Positions 36,114 to 49,054 are shown, numbered from the stretch's first letter. The stretch is DNA of 64,000 nt from Diatrype stigma (GCA_022225965.2 JAKJXP020000008.1:186001-250000), one strand, 5' to 3'. Numbers and translations: made by a program. Notes: generated from the letters alone by a model not told the origin.

Positions 36114-38650
36114 AATACTTCCTATGAACGGACGGTGCCCGTATGTGGTGGTTTTTCCAGGGAGGTTGGGGAGCTGGAAGGGAAGTAAGAGATAATCCTC
36201 GAGAAGATCGGTCAAGAGGATGAAAACCCTACCTTGCTTCTTATACTTCTCTGTCAAAGCTCGGAAAGAGGAGCGGGCCGAGGAGAAGGTTGGCTCATCT
36301 GGTCAGCTGTTTGGGTTCACTGTACATAAGTCTGGGGCTCATAAGATGTAGTAGACATACCTAGCATCCTTGACGTGTTGATTACCTGACTAGCTAGACT
36401 GCTACAGAGACCACAGACAGACACAGTGCATCATCTACCTACATGGTACAGTTGGTTTGGATACCTGCACAGACGATCGTGTATAAGTTTCTAGGCAGGT
36501 ACATGCATACAGACGTACTTCGTACAGACACATGCACATGCATGCAATGCCGACTTATGAGTTACAGGGGGTTCAGAGCAACTCGAAGTTGGGTCCTTCC
36601 AGGTTTCCTGCACCTGCGGGCGTCTGCGGACAACCTAACTAAAGAGATCTCCCACGCTAAGCGGCGGCCCCACAACGACTGCCCAGTAAGGTTGGGGGTA
36701 ATCCAAGTGATCGACCACGTTGGGAAAGTGCCGCCGGTCGGGGATATCAGTGCCAAACGACAAGATGTTCAAGGTCGATGTTCAAGGGTGCCTGCCTACC
36801 AGTAGTATGTACTAAGTTTGTAGCTAGGCAGCTCTAGACACTATACGTGCAGTGCATCATAGTACCTAGTACGATATCATACTTGCCTGATGAAGAGGCC
36901 TTGATTCCATATAACATGCGGCGTTAGTACTCGCTTACGATGCGTCACGATCGCGGAGATACCACAAACAACCCAGCAGTTATACGGATTTACATCAGGA
37001 GAGGGAACAAGGACCCCTCCTGATGCATAATTATCTACCTGGCTCTAGGTACAATGGTAGCTGCATATAACATACACTGCTAAGCCCGCGGCAGGGTGGG
37101 GGTTAGGGGGTTGTAGTCAATCCATGGATGGTGGTAGCTCTTGTCGGCCTTGTCACTCGGCAACGCTTGGCAAGAGTCTGGTGCCGTGACATGCAGTGTG
37201 ATGCAAGCTTAGAAATGACAGGAACAAGAGTTGATTCGACGAGCGGACGACCGCCGCACTGCACGCCTACCCACAGATGGCATGATGTTTCTGTTTCCGG
37301 GATCTTCACCTTTCCACCCATGGGCATGGATTTGCTGTTGTGCGTTTGTCGATATTAACTTTGACTGGGCACTGGGTTAAAAATAGCAAACAGTGTTTTG
37401 GAGCTGGCACGTGTTGGCAATGTTGGGCGATGGTGATGGTAGTTAACAATGTAATGATGTTGTGATCGCTATTTGCCTGGCAAGGGGTCCCGGAGCCAAG
37501 AACAACCGTATATCTTATCTTAGATACCGGTGGTCTGATCTAACCCCTGTTCTTGAACCTGTTTCTTGTTTATGTGTCTACCCGAGCCGCTCGCCTGCTG
37601 AGCCCTCACCAGGCAGGAGGTAATTTGACATTAGTAATAACAGTTGATAATGCACCATAAGTCTACGCTATTAGAAGGGCTGACGACATCCAACTATGCG
37701 ACTATCGCATACCGCGTTCTCATACAAACACAATCTACTGATCGCATATGTATCTGGGCAGTTCATGCAAAGTGGGCTGTCCGTTGCTTTATAGCGGGGC
37801 TAATGGTACTATAGGTTACCATCGTCATATGTAGATAACCTTTCGTAACGAGTATTTCTATCGTTTTGACTAGAGTCGGTGAGATGACCGAACGGACCGC
37901 GGGGGCAATCTAAAGGCAACCTACTATGTTGGTCTATACAGGGTAACATCTCGCTAGGGCCCTGGATGCAGAAGGCAGGTTTATATACGAAGTCCCTATC
38001 TGCCCAAGGTATGTTGACCCACTTCCTATCTGTGTAGTAAGCGAGTAGGTAAGCATGACCTTGTTAGGAGAAATACACCCATGTGGCAGTGATGGACAGC
38101 TGCATAGAAGCTGCGTAGAAATCTGCTCCGCGAACTGTAGGATAACGGGCCTTTTCAGAGACTCACGTAGTGGTGCGGAGGCACTATCCATCGGGTCTTG
38201 TCATGAAGTCATGTGCGCCGAAGATCTAAAGAGAAGAGAGCGGCTCTGGTTGATTCGCGGTGGAATCCACACCTTCCGGGGCGAAGCAGGTTGAGGACAA
38301 CATTCTCGACTAAATAATGAAAGATGGAGCTTAAAAGGGTTTTGGGAGGTCTTGGCCGAAGGCCAATCGGGCGGGTCGATGCGGTTCCTGAACGGTATTT
38401 ACCTTAAATCAACTTGAACCCGACGCCAGATCGCCCCGGTGGTGGTGGGGGGTGGTACCTAGTGGGTGGTGGGTCCCAATCTACCGGCCCAGGCCCGATT
38501 TCAGACCCCGGAGCTTTTCCCATCCTATCGAGTGGCATTTCATACCAAACCGACCGACGTGATTTGTCCAAGTTCCCTACCTCTACCCATCCACCCGCCC
38601 GTTGGTACCTAAGGTAGTCTATTATGTGCTATGCAGGTGCTCAAGTGCTG

Positions 38651-39128
38651 TAACAGTCAGACTATGGACACTAAAAACGGCGCAACCTGGAATGGTCGCC
38701 AGAATCCCACCTAATTCCGCCAACTCCTTATAACTTCATAAAATTCCCAAAAATCAACCCGTAGCCCAATTGCCGTCAAACCTTTATAGTAATGTATTTA
38801 ATGATATAGGTTTATTATGTAACTAGCGGAGTTATTATATTACAAATACTTACGGAGTTACAAAAGCCGAAAAATAATAATACATACTTATAATACATAT
38901 TATCCGGCGATTATTTATTTATTTTCTTTTGCCAGAATAAAAATACGGATAAATAAGAAGTAAATTTTCCCTTAAGCAGCAGCTAAAGGCGTATAAAATT
39001 CCGAAAATGGATTCTTTTTAAGGGGTATTGTTAAAAAGATATATGGGTTTGAAATGCAAGAGTTATGGTGTGAAATACCGCTGGAAACGGGGGTGCGCCA
39101 TTCTTACTGTCCACTATCTGACAGTGTA
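38651..39128. mobile_element. Mariner-type MITE candidate
   Basis: A roughly 0.48-kb AT-rich block has imperfect inverted ends. The left end starts TA-ACAGTCAGACTATGG and the right end, read inward on the minus strand, starts TA-CACTGTCAGATAGTGG; about 25 of 32 aligned positions match. It is flanked by TA on both sides, the target of Tc1/mariner/Fot1 elements. The core is non-coding, AT-rich and may have taken RIP. A truncated autonomous element or a MITE are both possible. Confidence 0.55.
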
Positions 39129-41680
39129 GTTCGCTACCTGCTATGCAGTGCTATACTCAATTCGTGTCTTGATACGACAGCGTAAAAGATGTGCCCCTGC
39201 GTGCACCCAAAAGAATATATTATGCCCCTCTGGCCCCTGAACAGATTGGCGTAGTTAATGAATGGTACCCTCTATATGACGCAATTTATCCTATCCTGGA
39301 ACATTCATGGGTTTCTGTTCCGTCTCTACCCTTGAATTTCGATCCGCCTTCCCGCTCGAATCAAACTGATGAGTCGATGACTACACCCTGCGTGCGGACA
39401 CTAGCCCGCCCGTGGTGCACCACTGGTGATAGATGCACGCTGGCCTTATAAAGACTGAAGTATCACGGAACATTCGGGTCCCTCAATGCTTTGCGTACGG
39501 ACTAGATGCACCGTACTTACATAGATGTCGCCGCCTGACGATAGCCCCTAATCGAAAGGGGAAGACGGTTGCGTCCATAAGCCATAGGGCAGGTAGGAAG
39601 GGTAGCGATTGGCCAGATGCCATGCGAGGGGAGGAAAGCCTTTGGCACGCGAACCAATAGAGTAAAGGGGATTCGACTAGCGGCTTGAACTAAAATACTC
39701 TAGTAACTAGGTATGTAGTACTACTAGTAGTGATGTACCTCCCTGTTGACGCAGGAATCAGACCGTTAAGCCACTGCATGTGGCACATACCTAGGTACAT
39801 ATGTCACGGGTGCATTTGATAGGTATCATGTACGTGCGTGCCTACCCGACTATAACCACATATAGAGCCTTATGCTGCTGATGGTTCTAGAATCAAAGCT
39901 ATAAGATCAGCATCCCAGAGGGTGTGGTTGATTACTCATACCATAGTTTGACCCATTCGCCAACCCACTTACAAAGGTACTTATACTCATTCTGTAATCT
40001 CTATTGGCTAACTGGTTAGCGCATATATGGGACTAATTGGACTAATTGGCGTGCGGGGAGTATGGATCTACTATCTTTCGTTGCTCTTGCTGGCTCTATT
40101 GACCGACTGTGTTTACTTGAGCTTCCCAATCATGGGATAATGATCAATAGTACCTACCTAACGTCAAAACAGGCACTGAAATAAGGCTACAACAAATCGA
40201 ACCTCTCACATGATTATAAGATTATTGATAAATATACCAATGCCATGGAGTATCCGGACGGCCGGAGACCCATTCCAGCTACTCCCTGCTCTCCGCACCT
40301 TGCTAGATTCCCATACCGAGGTAGACTCAACGACGTTGAGCTACTCCAAGTATAACGCAAGGCATTCGCATTAGTGCGCTGAGCTCACTTGCAAGTATCC
40401 ACAGTCTGCCAATACAAGCAACACAAGCATAAACGTATTAGAAGGGACGGAGAAATTTGCTCCTGCTCAAACTAACTTCCCCAACATCGGGTCTCGTGAG
40501 GGCCGGCTAGCCAGCCTAGCCTCATAGCTCTAGTAAATCCAAGCTCCGGGCCGGTAAAGTGACGCGAGTCAGAAAGTAGTTATAACGATACAGGCAGACA
40601 GGAAGGCAACTTGTCACCTGGAGATGTCAGTTGATCTGCGACGCAAGGGTCAGTGCGGACCATTCATAGCATTAACGTCAGCGCAGCATCTCGACGAAGC
40701 AACACATTGCGTTAGAGTTAAAGATGTTTATTAGTTCAGGCCACACGAGGCACACCATATCATACAATAGCGACCACAGTCCCAATATGGCAGCCCTGCC
40801 ATTAGCAGCATATCGGTGTCGCATCTGCCATGATATCTTCCCGCTTCCCTAACCCGGGGATCTGGGCCATTCTGCACGGTATCTTCGTGGAGGTCGCATG
40901 TCTTGTGCCTTGTAGTGTGATGTGATCGCGCCAGCATTAGGTAAAACCTTAATGTGCAAGTCTCGTGCTTCAATCACATTGCACCGATATAAGGTACTGT
41001 AGGGTCGCCTTTGCGGTTGAGGCCAAGCCAACGGCCTTCATTTGCCATGCGTCAAATGGTGCGGAGCCATACAGCATTGCATCCAGATCCTCGGTAATAT
41101 GCATGTCATACCTCTTAGCTTGCAGCAACTATAGATTCGGGCTCAGCAATCTGTAGATTTTATTTGCCTAAGCTACTAACAACTGACTCGATATCTTCGC
41201 CCGCCTGGTGAGATTGTTGGTCCATGGCCTCGGGTAGTAGTTGGCCACATGATGGTTATTGATTGTCTGGCCTTACAAGTATTGCTTGGATATTTCTGAC
41301 ATTGCATGCTCCCAAGTGAGGTAGGCCATGGCGGATTGGGGTTATAGGACGGCTATCGGAGATATGATGTTATGAAAATATCCAAACAAGGTTTACTGCA
41401 TGAAGTCTGGAGACACCGGCAGGTATAGATGGTGTCCTTGTCCGTGTTGTCTCTTATAGCTTCGGTATCTCTTTGCAAGCTGACGTGTTCCTTTCTCCGT
41501 GGAAATCTAGTTACTAGCAGATGGGAAAAGCTTTTACGTAAATATCTAGGGTCGATAGAAAACAATCACCAAGAATTATTTCACGTTATTCAGCAGTATT
41601 ACAAGGGAACAAGGCTAGGAGGTGAGAGCCCTTACCACTCGAACTGACAACTAGGATGGTGAATAACCACGATACACATG

Positions 41681-41720
41681 GGCTCATGCCAGAGAGGATC
41701 GGCTCATGCCAGAGAGGATC
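41681..41720 (+). repeat. Perfect tandem 20-bp duplication
   Basis: GGCTCATGCCAGAGAGGATC is repeated twice with no spacer and no difference. Confidence 0.95.
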
Positions 41721-42296
41721 ACAGAAGCCATAGTGGCACTTTACCCTCCTGACATGTACAAAAGTTGAAATAGGTACAAGTCAAAACTCAAAGTTACTTT
41801 CAGGACGTGTGTGGCCATGGCAGTAATGTTGCCCAGCGTTGTGGCTCCGAAAGACTTGATTGAATGCAGATATTGATATCGAGGGTGACAGTTATAACCC
41901 GTTCGATCACGTTCGCTAAAGCACTGGAACCAACATGGCGTAGGGCACAGGTTCGTGTTTATAATATAAAGGAAAGTGAAGGTAGAGAATAATATATACA
42001 GATATTCGAAGAGGTCTGTGTTCAGATATGGACTACAAGAAATTATTTAGGTAAGGCAGGTTATTTTGGCGGGAGAGCCCATAAATTACTGTAATGGCTA
42101 GGTCCATGAGCATAGTTTCGGAACTATATTGTTAGCTCTTCTACAAATACCACGCATTTCGCAGATGCGGGTTGGCGGCAAGGCATTGACTTGGGGCGGG
42201 TGATACTTCATGCCAATATAGGACTACCTAGTTCCTTATACATGATATCATGTCCTCCTTTCAACTCTGCCCAACTCGGCAAAAATCCAACCCTTA

Positions 42297-43331
42297 TTAT
42301 TTATGCTCCAGCGTCCCCAGCTGCCCCAGCCCCTCAAACGCCCTGCTCGCCTCCTCCCACGCCGTGTCGCCCTCGTGCAGCTGGCTCCACAGGTACGCCC
42401 AGGTCATCCGCTGCACGGCCCCCAGCCGCTCGGGGCTCTCGTCCTCCGCCTCGGCGGTGTCGAAGCCGCTGACGCCGCCGAGCGCGTGCCTCGCGCCCCG
42501 CAGCGTCAGCAGGCTCTTGGGCCCCGGCGCCAGCGCGTACGGGTCGGCGTGCCAGCCGGCGCCCCGCCCCGCCGCCGCCATCGGCGACGTGTCCTCGTCG
42601 CCGCAGACCACCAGCGCCGGGGCCCGCATCGCGCCGAAGTCCGGCCCGTAGAACGGGAGCAGGGCCCGTCCCGCGGCCGAGAGGCCGGCCCCCGTGCCCG
42701 TGCCCGCGAGCACGACGCCGGCGCGGACGCGCGCGTCGCGCAGGTCCGTCGCCGTCGCGGCGTTCGTCCGCGGGTCCGTGTTCGCCGCCCCCAGCAGCAT
42801 CGACGCCGTCGTGCCGCCGTACGAGTGCCCGACGACGGCGACGCGGGCGCGGTCGAGCTGGCCGCGCCGCAGGCCGGGCACGGCGTCCTCGATGGCGTCG
42901 AGGGCGTCGAGGACGCGGCCGAAGTCCCGCGCCCGCGTCTGCCACCAGAAGTAGTCCGGGTCGTCGTCGGCTTCTGTCGCCGCGGGTCGTGGCAGGTTCA
43001 GGAACCGCGAGTCCGGCAGCGTCGGCTGCAGCACGGCGAACCCGTGCGACGCGTAGAACTCGGCGAGCGGCGCGTAGCCGTCGAGCGACGAGAGCCAGTT
43101 GCTGGGGCCGGCGCCGTGCGCGAGGAGGATGATGGGCAGGGGGCGGGGGTGGGGCGAGCTGGAGGCCGCGTCGTCGCCCGCGGGAGGCGGTGGGAATACC
43201 ACGCGCAGTTGCAGGTCGACGGGGCGGCCGGGCGCGGGCAGCACCACGGGGCTGTAGGAGATGACCGGGGTCGGGTCCGGGATGGGGATGTTGACGGCGG
43301 CGCCGATGAGCGCGTGGTGGGGGAACTGCAT
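42297..43331 (-). CDS. Alpha/beta hydrolase (PAF-acetylhydrolase/cutinase-like)
   Basis: A single exon on the minus strand gives 344 aa. The oxyanion region LLAHGAG is at 69-75, the nucleophile elbow VVGHSYGG centres on Ser170, the acid follows in CGDEDTSP (Asp245 or 247), and the catalytic His is in ARHALGG (His282). The spacing matches the alpha/beta hydrolase fold. The block FWWQTRARDF before the elbow resembles bacterial and fungal lipase/PAF-AH-like esterases. No signal peptide is visible at the chosen start (MQFPHHALIG); upstream in-frame ATGs give non-secretory leaders, so the enzyme is probably intracellular. The gene is unusually GC-rich (third codon positions almost all G/C), which keeps other frames open. 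Esterase activity on small esters is the best guess. Confidence 0.82.
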   Translation of the reverse strand: MQFPHHALIGAAVNIPIPDPTPVISYSPVVLPAPGRPVDLQLRVVFPPPPAGDDAASSSPHPRPLPIILLAHGAGPSNWLSSLDGYAPLAEFYASHGFAVLQPTLPDSRFLNLPRPAATEADDDPDYFWWQTRARDFGRVLDALDAIEDAVPGLRRGQLDRARVAVVGHSYGGTTASMLLGAANTDPRTNAATATDLRDARVRAGVVLAGTGTGAGLSAAGRALLPFYGPDFGAMRAPALVVCGDEDTSPMAAAGRGAGWHADPYALAPGPKSLLTLRGARHALGGVSGFDTAEAEDESPERLGAVQRMTWAYLWSQLHEGDTAWEEASRAFEGLGQLGTLEHK

Positions 43332-44181
43332 TGTGACTTCTTGATTCTGGTCTTTGCTATGGACTGGGTAGATATGGAGAGGAATGCACAGAACGGTAGC
43401 TGTCGATATCGAACATTTGCAGTTGTAGAATGTCTTTTGTTCTGGCGGTGCCTTACTTATAGTCATTTTTTGCACCCCCTGACATGGGGATGTTACCACC
43501 AGCCGGGCGTTGTGCAAGATGGACTTCACATACTGCTCGCGGATAGTCAATGGTCATCATCGTTCGCGGAGTTAAGTTCCACATTATCTTTCCGTGAATC
43601 AACACGATTTCTCTGTCCCTTTCCCCCGAACGCATGCAGCCTGCCCCGGACGGACTTACCGTTGCGGAGTGCGAGGAGGGCTTACTAACAGGCTGGCCAT
43701 GGACTTAGGACTCACCCCGGAATTCTCACCTGTTGGACGTAACTTATCAAGTAGGTAACACCTCACTGCGGGCACTAGGCATTGCTTCTACATGTTGAGA
43801 ATTTATGTATCGGATCCTGCGCTAGAATGCGAAAATAGCCTCCGGAAACCTACCTGGACAAAAATATGTAAGCATGTTTTGCCATGAAACCAGTGATCTG
43901 ATCATTATCTACGTAGCAGATTTTATCAGCTTCAAGCCCTCAATACTGGAGAGCGTGCTTTGACTACCTCTCGCAAACCATATATAGTTATTAGGCAATC
44001 CCGTTCCGGATTGCCTCAAGTATGAGCAGATGGATCTCCCCGTGGAAAAGTTCAGCTTTGTTGATGAACTACAGTATGATGCTATAGCATAGAATGGTGC
44101 AATTCCTTAGCTCCGCAAATGACAACGTGATATATGTATCCCAACGCCTTCTCAATCCATGCTATGTGTGCCCTGAAGTCA
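43332..44181. other. Intergenic region, no gene seen
   Basis: AT-balanced DNA between the hydrolase start and the kinase stop. An open plus-strand frame at 44094-44438 is antisense to the kinase 3' end and has no merit. The hydrolase promoter should lie in the first few hundred bases. Confidence 0.4.
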
Positions 44182-45889
44182 TTATGTTATACGTTGTGAT
44201 CTCCTCCTGGGGGATCGCCGAAGCGCCATGTCGCTTAGAAATGTCCCGTCACCATTCAGTTCATCGGTCGCCAAAATCGACAGTATCGACCTTTCCACCT
44301 CCTCTCTCCCGCCCATCAGCTGATCTTCCTCGACCCATCCCGACTCGACGGCAAACCGAACGATATCACTGGCACTCTCGAAGCCGGGCATGTTGTTTCC
44401 GGCCTTGGGATTCAGATACAGCCAAAGCTCCTTGGTGAGCCGCTTGAAGGTGGTCAAGTCCTTCTTGGGCCCCCGAAAGTTGTCTAGCATGTACTGGTAT
44501 ATGTACGCTAGCCACAATACGTTCGTGTACGGCTCATGCACCCTCCAATCGATGGGGCCGTCGATTCCCTGTGCGTATGGCGTCTTGTGGCTCTTGGGTG
44601 GCAGACATGTCCGATCACCTCGCAGCAGAAACGACCGCATCTGCCGGTACACCTCACACTGAGCTGCATGCTCACTGGTGAAAATGCTTAGGTCTCTTTC
44701 GAGGTCGTAGGCCACCGGTAGAGAATCGTCGTTCTCGTAGTCATCACACGCTCGGGAGAGCCCGTAGTCGAGGATCGTTATCTCGAGGCCCGAGTGGCCG
44801 AAGTGCGCCGAGCGGGTCCGCTCCCCTGCCGGGATTGGCTCGCCCGTTCTCCGTACGCACAGGTTCCCCTCATGGAGATCTCGATGCTGCAGTTCGTCAG
44901 CTAGGTGATCGATGATGTGTTTAATGCTATAGGGGAATAATGCTATAGGAAAAAAGCCCTACCTCGAACTCTATGTGTGTTTCAGCCCGGGCTAATGCTA
45001 TCGTGACGTGGAAGAAGATATCCCACAACTGATCGGTCGTCGTAAGCTCGAAGTCCTCCAGCGCTATTCCGGCATCGCCTAGCTCGACGACTAGGAATTT
45101 GGTCCCGTCGAGGTAACGGCTAGGCGAGGGGTAGAATTGCAGCCGGTCGGGATCCTGGCGCTTTAGCTTCTTATGGAAGGTTTGGTGTGTTTCGAGCAGC
45201 TCCCGACAGGCTTTCCCCTGGACTATGTAGCGCTCCTTGTATACGACGAAGCCGGGAATATCCGCCAGCCATTCTGAGATCTTCAACTCTCCCATCAAGT
45301 CGGCCTCGGAATGCGGCTCCTCGTCTACGAGTCCAGACTTCTCCTGCGCTTTGGTCTTGGGCTTGATGGGCGACTGCATCCGGATGACTTTGATGATGCT
45401 CGTACCCCGTTCGTTGGTCACACGGTAGACCTCGGCGTAGGAAGCCTCGGCTATCTTGACGATGCGGTCTCCGAGCGGGCAGACTTCGGACCATGTCAAC
45501 ACACTGAGTTCTTGCCCAGGGATTGATGGTTCTGCTGGTGGTTCGGACATTAATGATATGGGTGGGGATGGCGGCCGAGGCGTCTGGCATTTCGTTGGTT
45601 CCTTGACCTTAGGACTAGGCTTTGCGGCTGATGGCCGACCTCTGCGCCTCTTGACAGGTTCAACTGGGTCTGGTGGTGGAGTGTTCTCATCTTGCAGAGT
45701 GACCGCTGTCAATTTCCCTGTTACTTCGTCAATTGCGTCGTCGTTCAAGGGCACCTCGAGTTCGACTCGACTGTTCGTTTTTGCAGGCCGCACTGGTGTC
45801 TGTGGAAGCTCGGCGAAGAGCCTGCTTTGTTTGGGTTTAGTGTGTTGCTTTCCATATTTGCGCACGGCAGGCTGTTTCTTCATTTTCAC
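44182..45889 (-). CDS. Haspin-like protein kinase
   Basis: Two exons on the minus strand (45889-44963 and 44886-44182; intron of 76 bp) give 543 aa. A basic N-terminal tail (KKQPAVRKYGKQ, KRRRGRPSAAK) precedes the kinase. The phosphate-binding loop is degenerate (EASYAEVYRV), the ATP lysine is in SIIKVIRM, LARAETHIEFEHRDLHEGN spans the splice site, and the activation-site motif is ITILDYGLSRA. DYx in place of DFG and the absence of the usual APE mark haspin, which phosphorylates histone H3 Thr3 at mitosis. Splicing from IEFE directly to HRDLH restores the exact family motif, whereas the nearer AG acceptors give stops. Start at 45889 is the only upstream ATG in frame with the basic tail. Confidence 0.88.
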
Positions 45890-46260
45890 ATATTTGTTAA
45901 TGTGTTAAGTGATTGAATCTGAATCAGGCGAACTTTGACTTTACAGCGTGTCTTATTCGACGAATTGTTGACGTTGACAAAGTGTAAGTTGTAGCACGAC
46001 CGATGTCAGTTGCCATGTCAACCTGCTCCACCGGTGGTAAGATAAGCTAGACGCCTAGCCACATCAGCCACATTCCCGTCTCCAGATTTTGTGAGCCACT
46101 GAATCAATCGTTAATCTACGGTGCTGCCCTACTACGTACACCTGACTAAAACGCCAGATCGCCTGTGAGCCTCATGGTTGCACTAACCACCCCACTAACC
46201 ACAGCTGCCTGCTAGCGCAAGACCCGTCAGTGGGGTTGCCCTAATCTCTCCCCATCCATT

Positions 46261-46378
46261 CGCCACGGCTATTCCGACGGTTATTTAGGCTATTCCGACG
46301 GTCTTTAACCATATCTGGAAGGACTGCTTATACCGATCTACCATATATATTTAAATGGCGGTGCTATCGAACGCGTTT
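46261..46378 (+). repeat. MULE left TIR (118 bp)
   Basis: Begins CGCCACGGCTATTCCGACGG and ends near GCGTTTAGGCGATTAT. GGCTATTCCGACGGT occurs twice within it, 23 bp apart. It pairs with 49392-49509. Confidence 0.85.
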
Positions 46379-46599
46379 AGGCGATTATAACGCAGAACCG
46401 TTATTATTGCTGTTATTATTTTAAAGCCCGAATTCGGTAATTCGTAATATAATTCAATAATTAATAATTTAATGCTTTTATTTTATTATGAACCTTATAA
46501 AATAATTCGTATAATAAAATTGGCCTTTTTATCGAAAAGCTTACGATATATTTGTTATTATTTATATAACCTTAGATTTCGGCGCCCGAAAATAACGCA

Positions 46600-47750
46600 G
46601 CAAATGGCGCAACCAAACGATTAACGAATACCGATAATATACGTATATATGTAATAAAAACGATATTGCTTTCCGGGCATATAAAAAGGCCATTAAAAAC
46701 GAAAGCTAACGGTAAACCTTAACGAAAAAATCCGATTACGAATAAAACGCAAAACTAATAAAATTTAATAAAAATAATTAATAGCGTTACGATTTCGTAT
46801 ATAATAAGAATAAAACATTAAGGAATTATTATAATTACCCTTTCGGTGCCTTTTAAAATGCCCGTCATTTAATTAATAATCGGCGCCGATAAAGAGATAA
46901 TTCCGAAGTAATGGCTTAAATTAAAACGGCCGCCCGTAATTAAAAGTTGTTCCAAAATAATATTCTTAATTAAATAAAAATAAAGCATCCCGAAATTAAC
47001 TTTATTATTTCCGATATTAAGAATATCTTCGCAAAAACGCGACGCGCTTAATATAATAATCGAATAGCTACTTAATAATTCCTCGAAACCCTCGAATCGA
47101 ATTTCGAAATTTGGTACGCCATATATCGTAAAAACGGTAACCTAAACAAACGGATATAACGGATTTTCTGGACTTACCAGTAATGTATTAAAATATAAAA
47201 GGAAAATCCCGAATTTTTTTTTACCGATAATACATACAAAGTTAATAAATTTAATATGCCGCTTTATTAAATCTCGGAAATTACTTCGTTTCATATTACC
47301 TTTCCCGTTACGTATTGCTTACTTAGCGGTAAAAAAGAAACTTTATTTTAATGGATTCTCGATATCCTAAAAAAATGCGTCCGTAAATACGATAAAAGGG
47401 CTGCTAATAAAATAAACGCCGATACTCTTAAATAAGATTTCGAACCTAACGTTATTATTTCCGATTTCGATAAAGCCTTTAAACGCATCGCCCGAACGGC
47501 TTTTCCCGATATTATTAAGCATTAATTTTATATATGGCACATCCTTAAAAACGTCGCTTATAACATTAAAAAAAAATGAAACGACTTTTTCGAAAAAACG
47601 GTATTCGATAAACGCGGCGGCGGTATAAATAATGCTAATCCTAGCGAAAAAGATAATAAGGGAAATAATAAAAATAATCGCGATATTAATAAAAACTGCC
47701 CTTCCGAAAGCGACATTTCTCTTAATAAAGCATAACGTTAACCATTTATA
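46600..47750 (+). pseudogene. MULE transposase remnant
   Basis: A plus-strand frame broken by TAA/TAG reads FFTDNTYKVNKFNMPLY (the MULE DxTYKTN motif), then TYCLLSGKKETLF, VIISDFDKAFKR and WHILKNVAYNIKKK. This matches the DDE transposase of Mutator-like elements, and a weak FAR1-like zinc-finger region lies upstream. The frame then passes into an acidic Asn/Lys-rich tail (NPSEKDNKGNN) to about 47740. Stops at Gln and Trp codons fit C-to-T damage. Confidence 0.72.
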
Positions 47751-48726
47751 TTAAAACATCCGAATAAAAATATATACGATATATATATTAAGGTGCTAAT
47801 TACGAAGCTTTTTTAGGCCGGGAATAAAGCGGTTTTTAATAGGATTTAAATGCTTACTTAATTAAACCTTCGTTATTACGGGCTTGTTCCGTTCGGTTTT
47901 TTACGTAAATAAATGAATAATGCTAACGGGATAATGCTTGCTTAGCGAGCTTATGTATACGCTCGAATTGAAAAGGAATGGGATCAGTATTAAAAACAGC
48001 TTTAATAGGAATTTTCCCATTAGTTATTTATTATAAATTACTTTCGGAATATATACTTATAATACCATTTCGAATTCGCAAAGTTCGCTATTAAGGGTTA
48101 TCGAAACTTCGGCTTACGGGTAACCTCGCAATCGAAAAAATCCTATGCTGTATTAAAACGGCATTTCCAAAATCGACTGGCTTTATTATATCAATTTTAT
48201 CACGCCGTTTATACGGCCTAAATAAGAATCCGAAGCAAATACGAAAGCCGGCTTATAAAAGAAAAGAACAAAAAAATTAACGAATTAAAGGATGCCACCT
48301 TTTTTAATAATATCCATTATAACGTTAGCTTTTTCGCCTTTTACAAAATGCTTTAGCAATATATCAAAGCGATTAAAATAATTAAAAAAAACGTACTGCT
48401 TTTTGTTTATAAATACGGTTTTTTTGGTTAATTCGAACTGCCTTATTAGCATATAATTTATCTTTTTTTGGTGCAAAAATAGCTATTTTCGATAAATCAC
48501 TTTTATTTACATTGATAACTTCGAAAATTTAATGTAATTATAACGTTAATTAATTTTCTTATTTATTCTTAATTAATGGAATAGTTTTAAACCATACGAA
48601 TTATTATTAACTTCGTTATTTCTTTTTATAACCAATATTTCCCGAAAAACGCGTCCGCCGTAACGAACAAGATCCGAAAATCCTTTTTATACGCCGTCGT
48701 AATAAAAATGGCCCAAGCCCTTTAGG

Positions 48727-48757
48727 GCCGAAGCCGCCGAAGCCGCCGAAGCCGCCG
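48727..48757 (+). repeat. GCCGAAGCC microsatellite inside MULE
   Basis: A short repeat of GCCGAA/GCC triplets stands out as GC-rich within AT-rich surroundings. Confidence 0.8.
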
Positions 48758-49054
48758 GGTACCCAAATAAAAGGGCAAAGTAAAGCAATTATAATACCCG
48801 CTATATAACCGGCGCGGCTTTCGGCGCAACAAAGGGATCCATTTTACGATAAAAGCATGCGTCGTATTTTATTTTACGATAAAATGCCGCGAACGCGATT
48901 TATAGCCACTTAATCGTTATCGCAAATAATACCGCAACCGCCGATTATTCCTTATACGGTAAATGAATTAAGCGTTATAACATAAGTATAACGGTTATAG
49001 CAATAATAATGAAATCATTAATAATGAATATAATAATAACGATTATAATAATAA

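Larger units (their letters stand above)
36114..42296. other. 6-kb gene-poor region
   Basis: No convincing gene was found. Short frames (60-120 codons) occur on both strands without motifs or splice context. Contents noted separately are the MITE candidate at 38651-39128 and the tandem 20-mer at 41681-41720. G-rich runs occur at 38435-38470. The region may be old, degraded DNA, or host unrecognised non-coding RNAs. Confidence 0.4.

Noticed and set aside
42303..43688. 461-codon open frame on the plus strand opposite the alpha/beta hydrolase
   Set aside because: It is open only because of extreme GC content; the sequence is Arg/Val/Ala/Gly filler without motifs, while the minus strand has a full catalytic triad.
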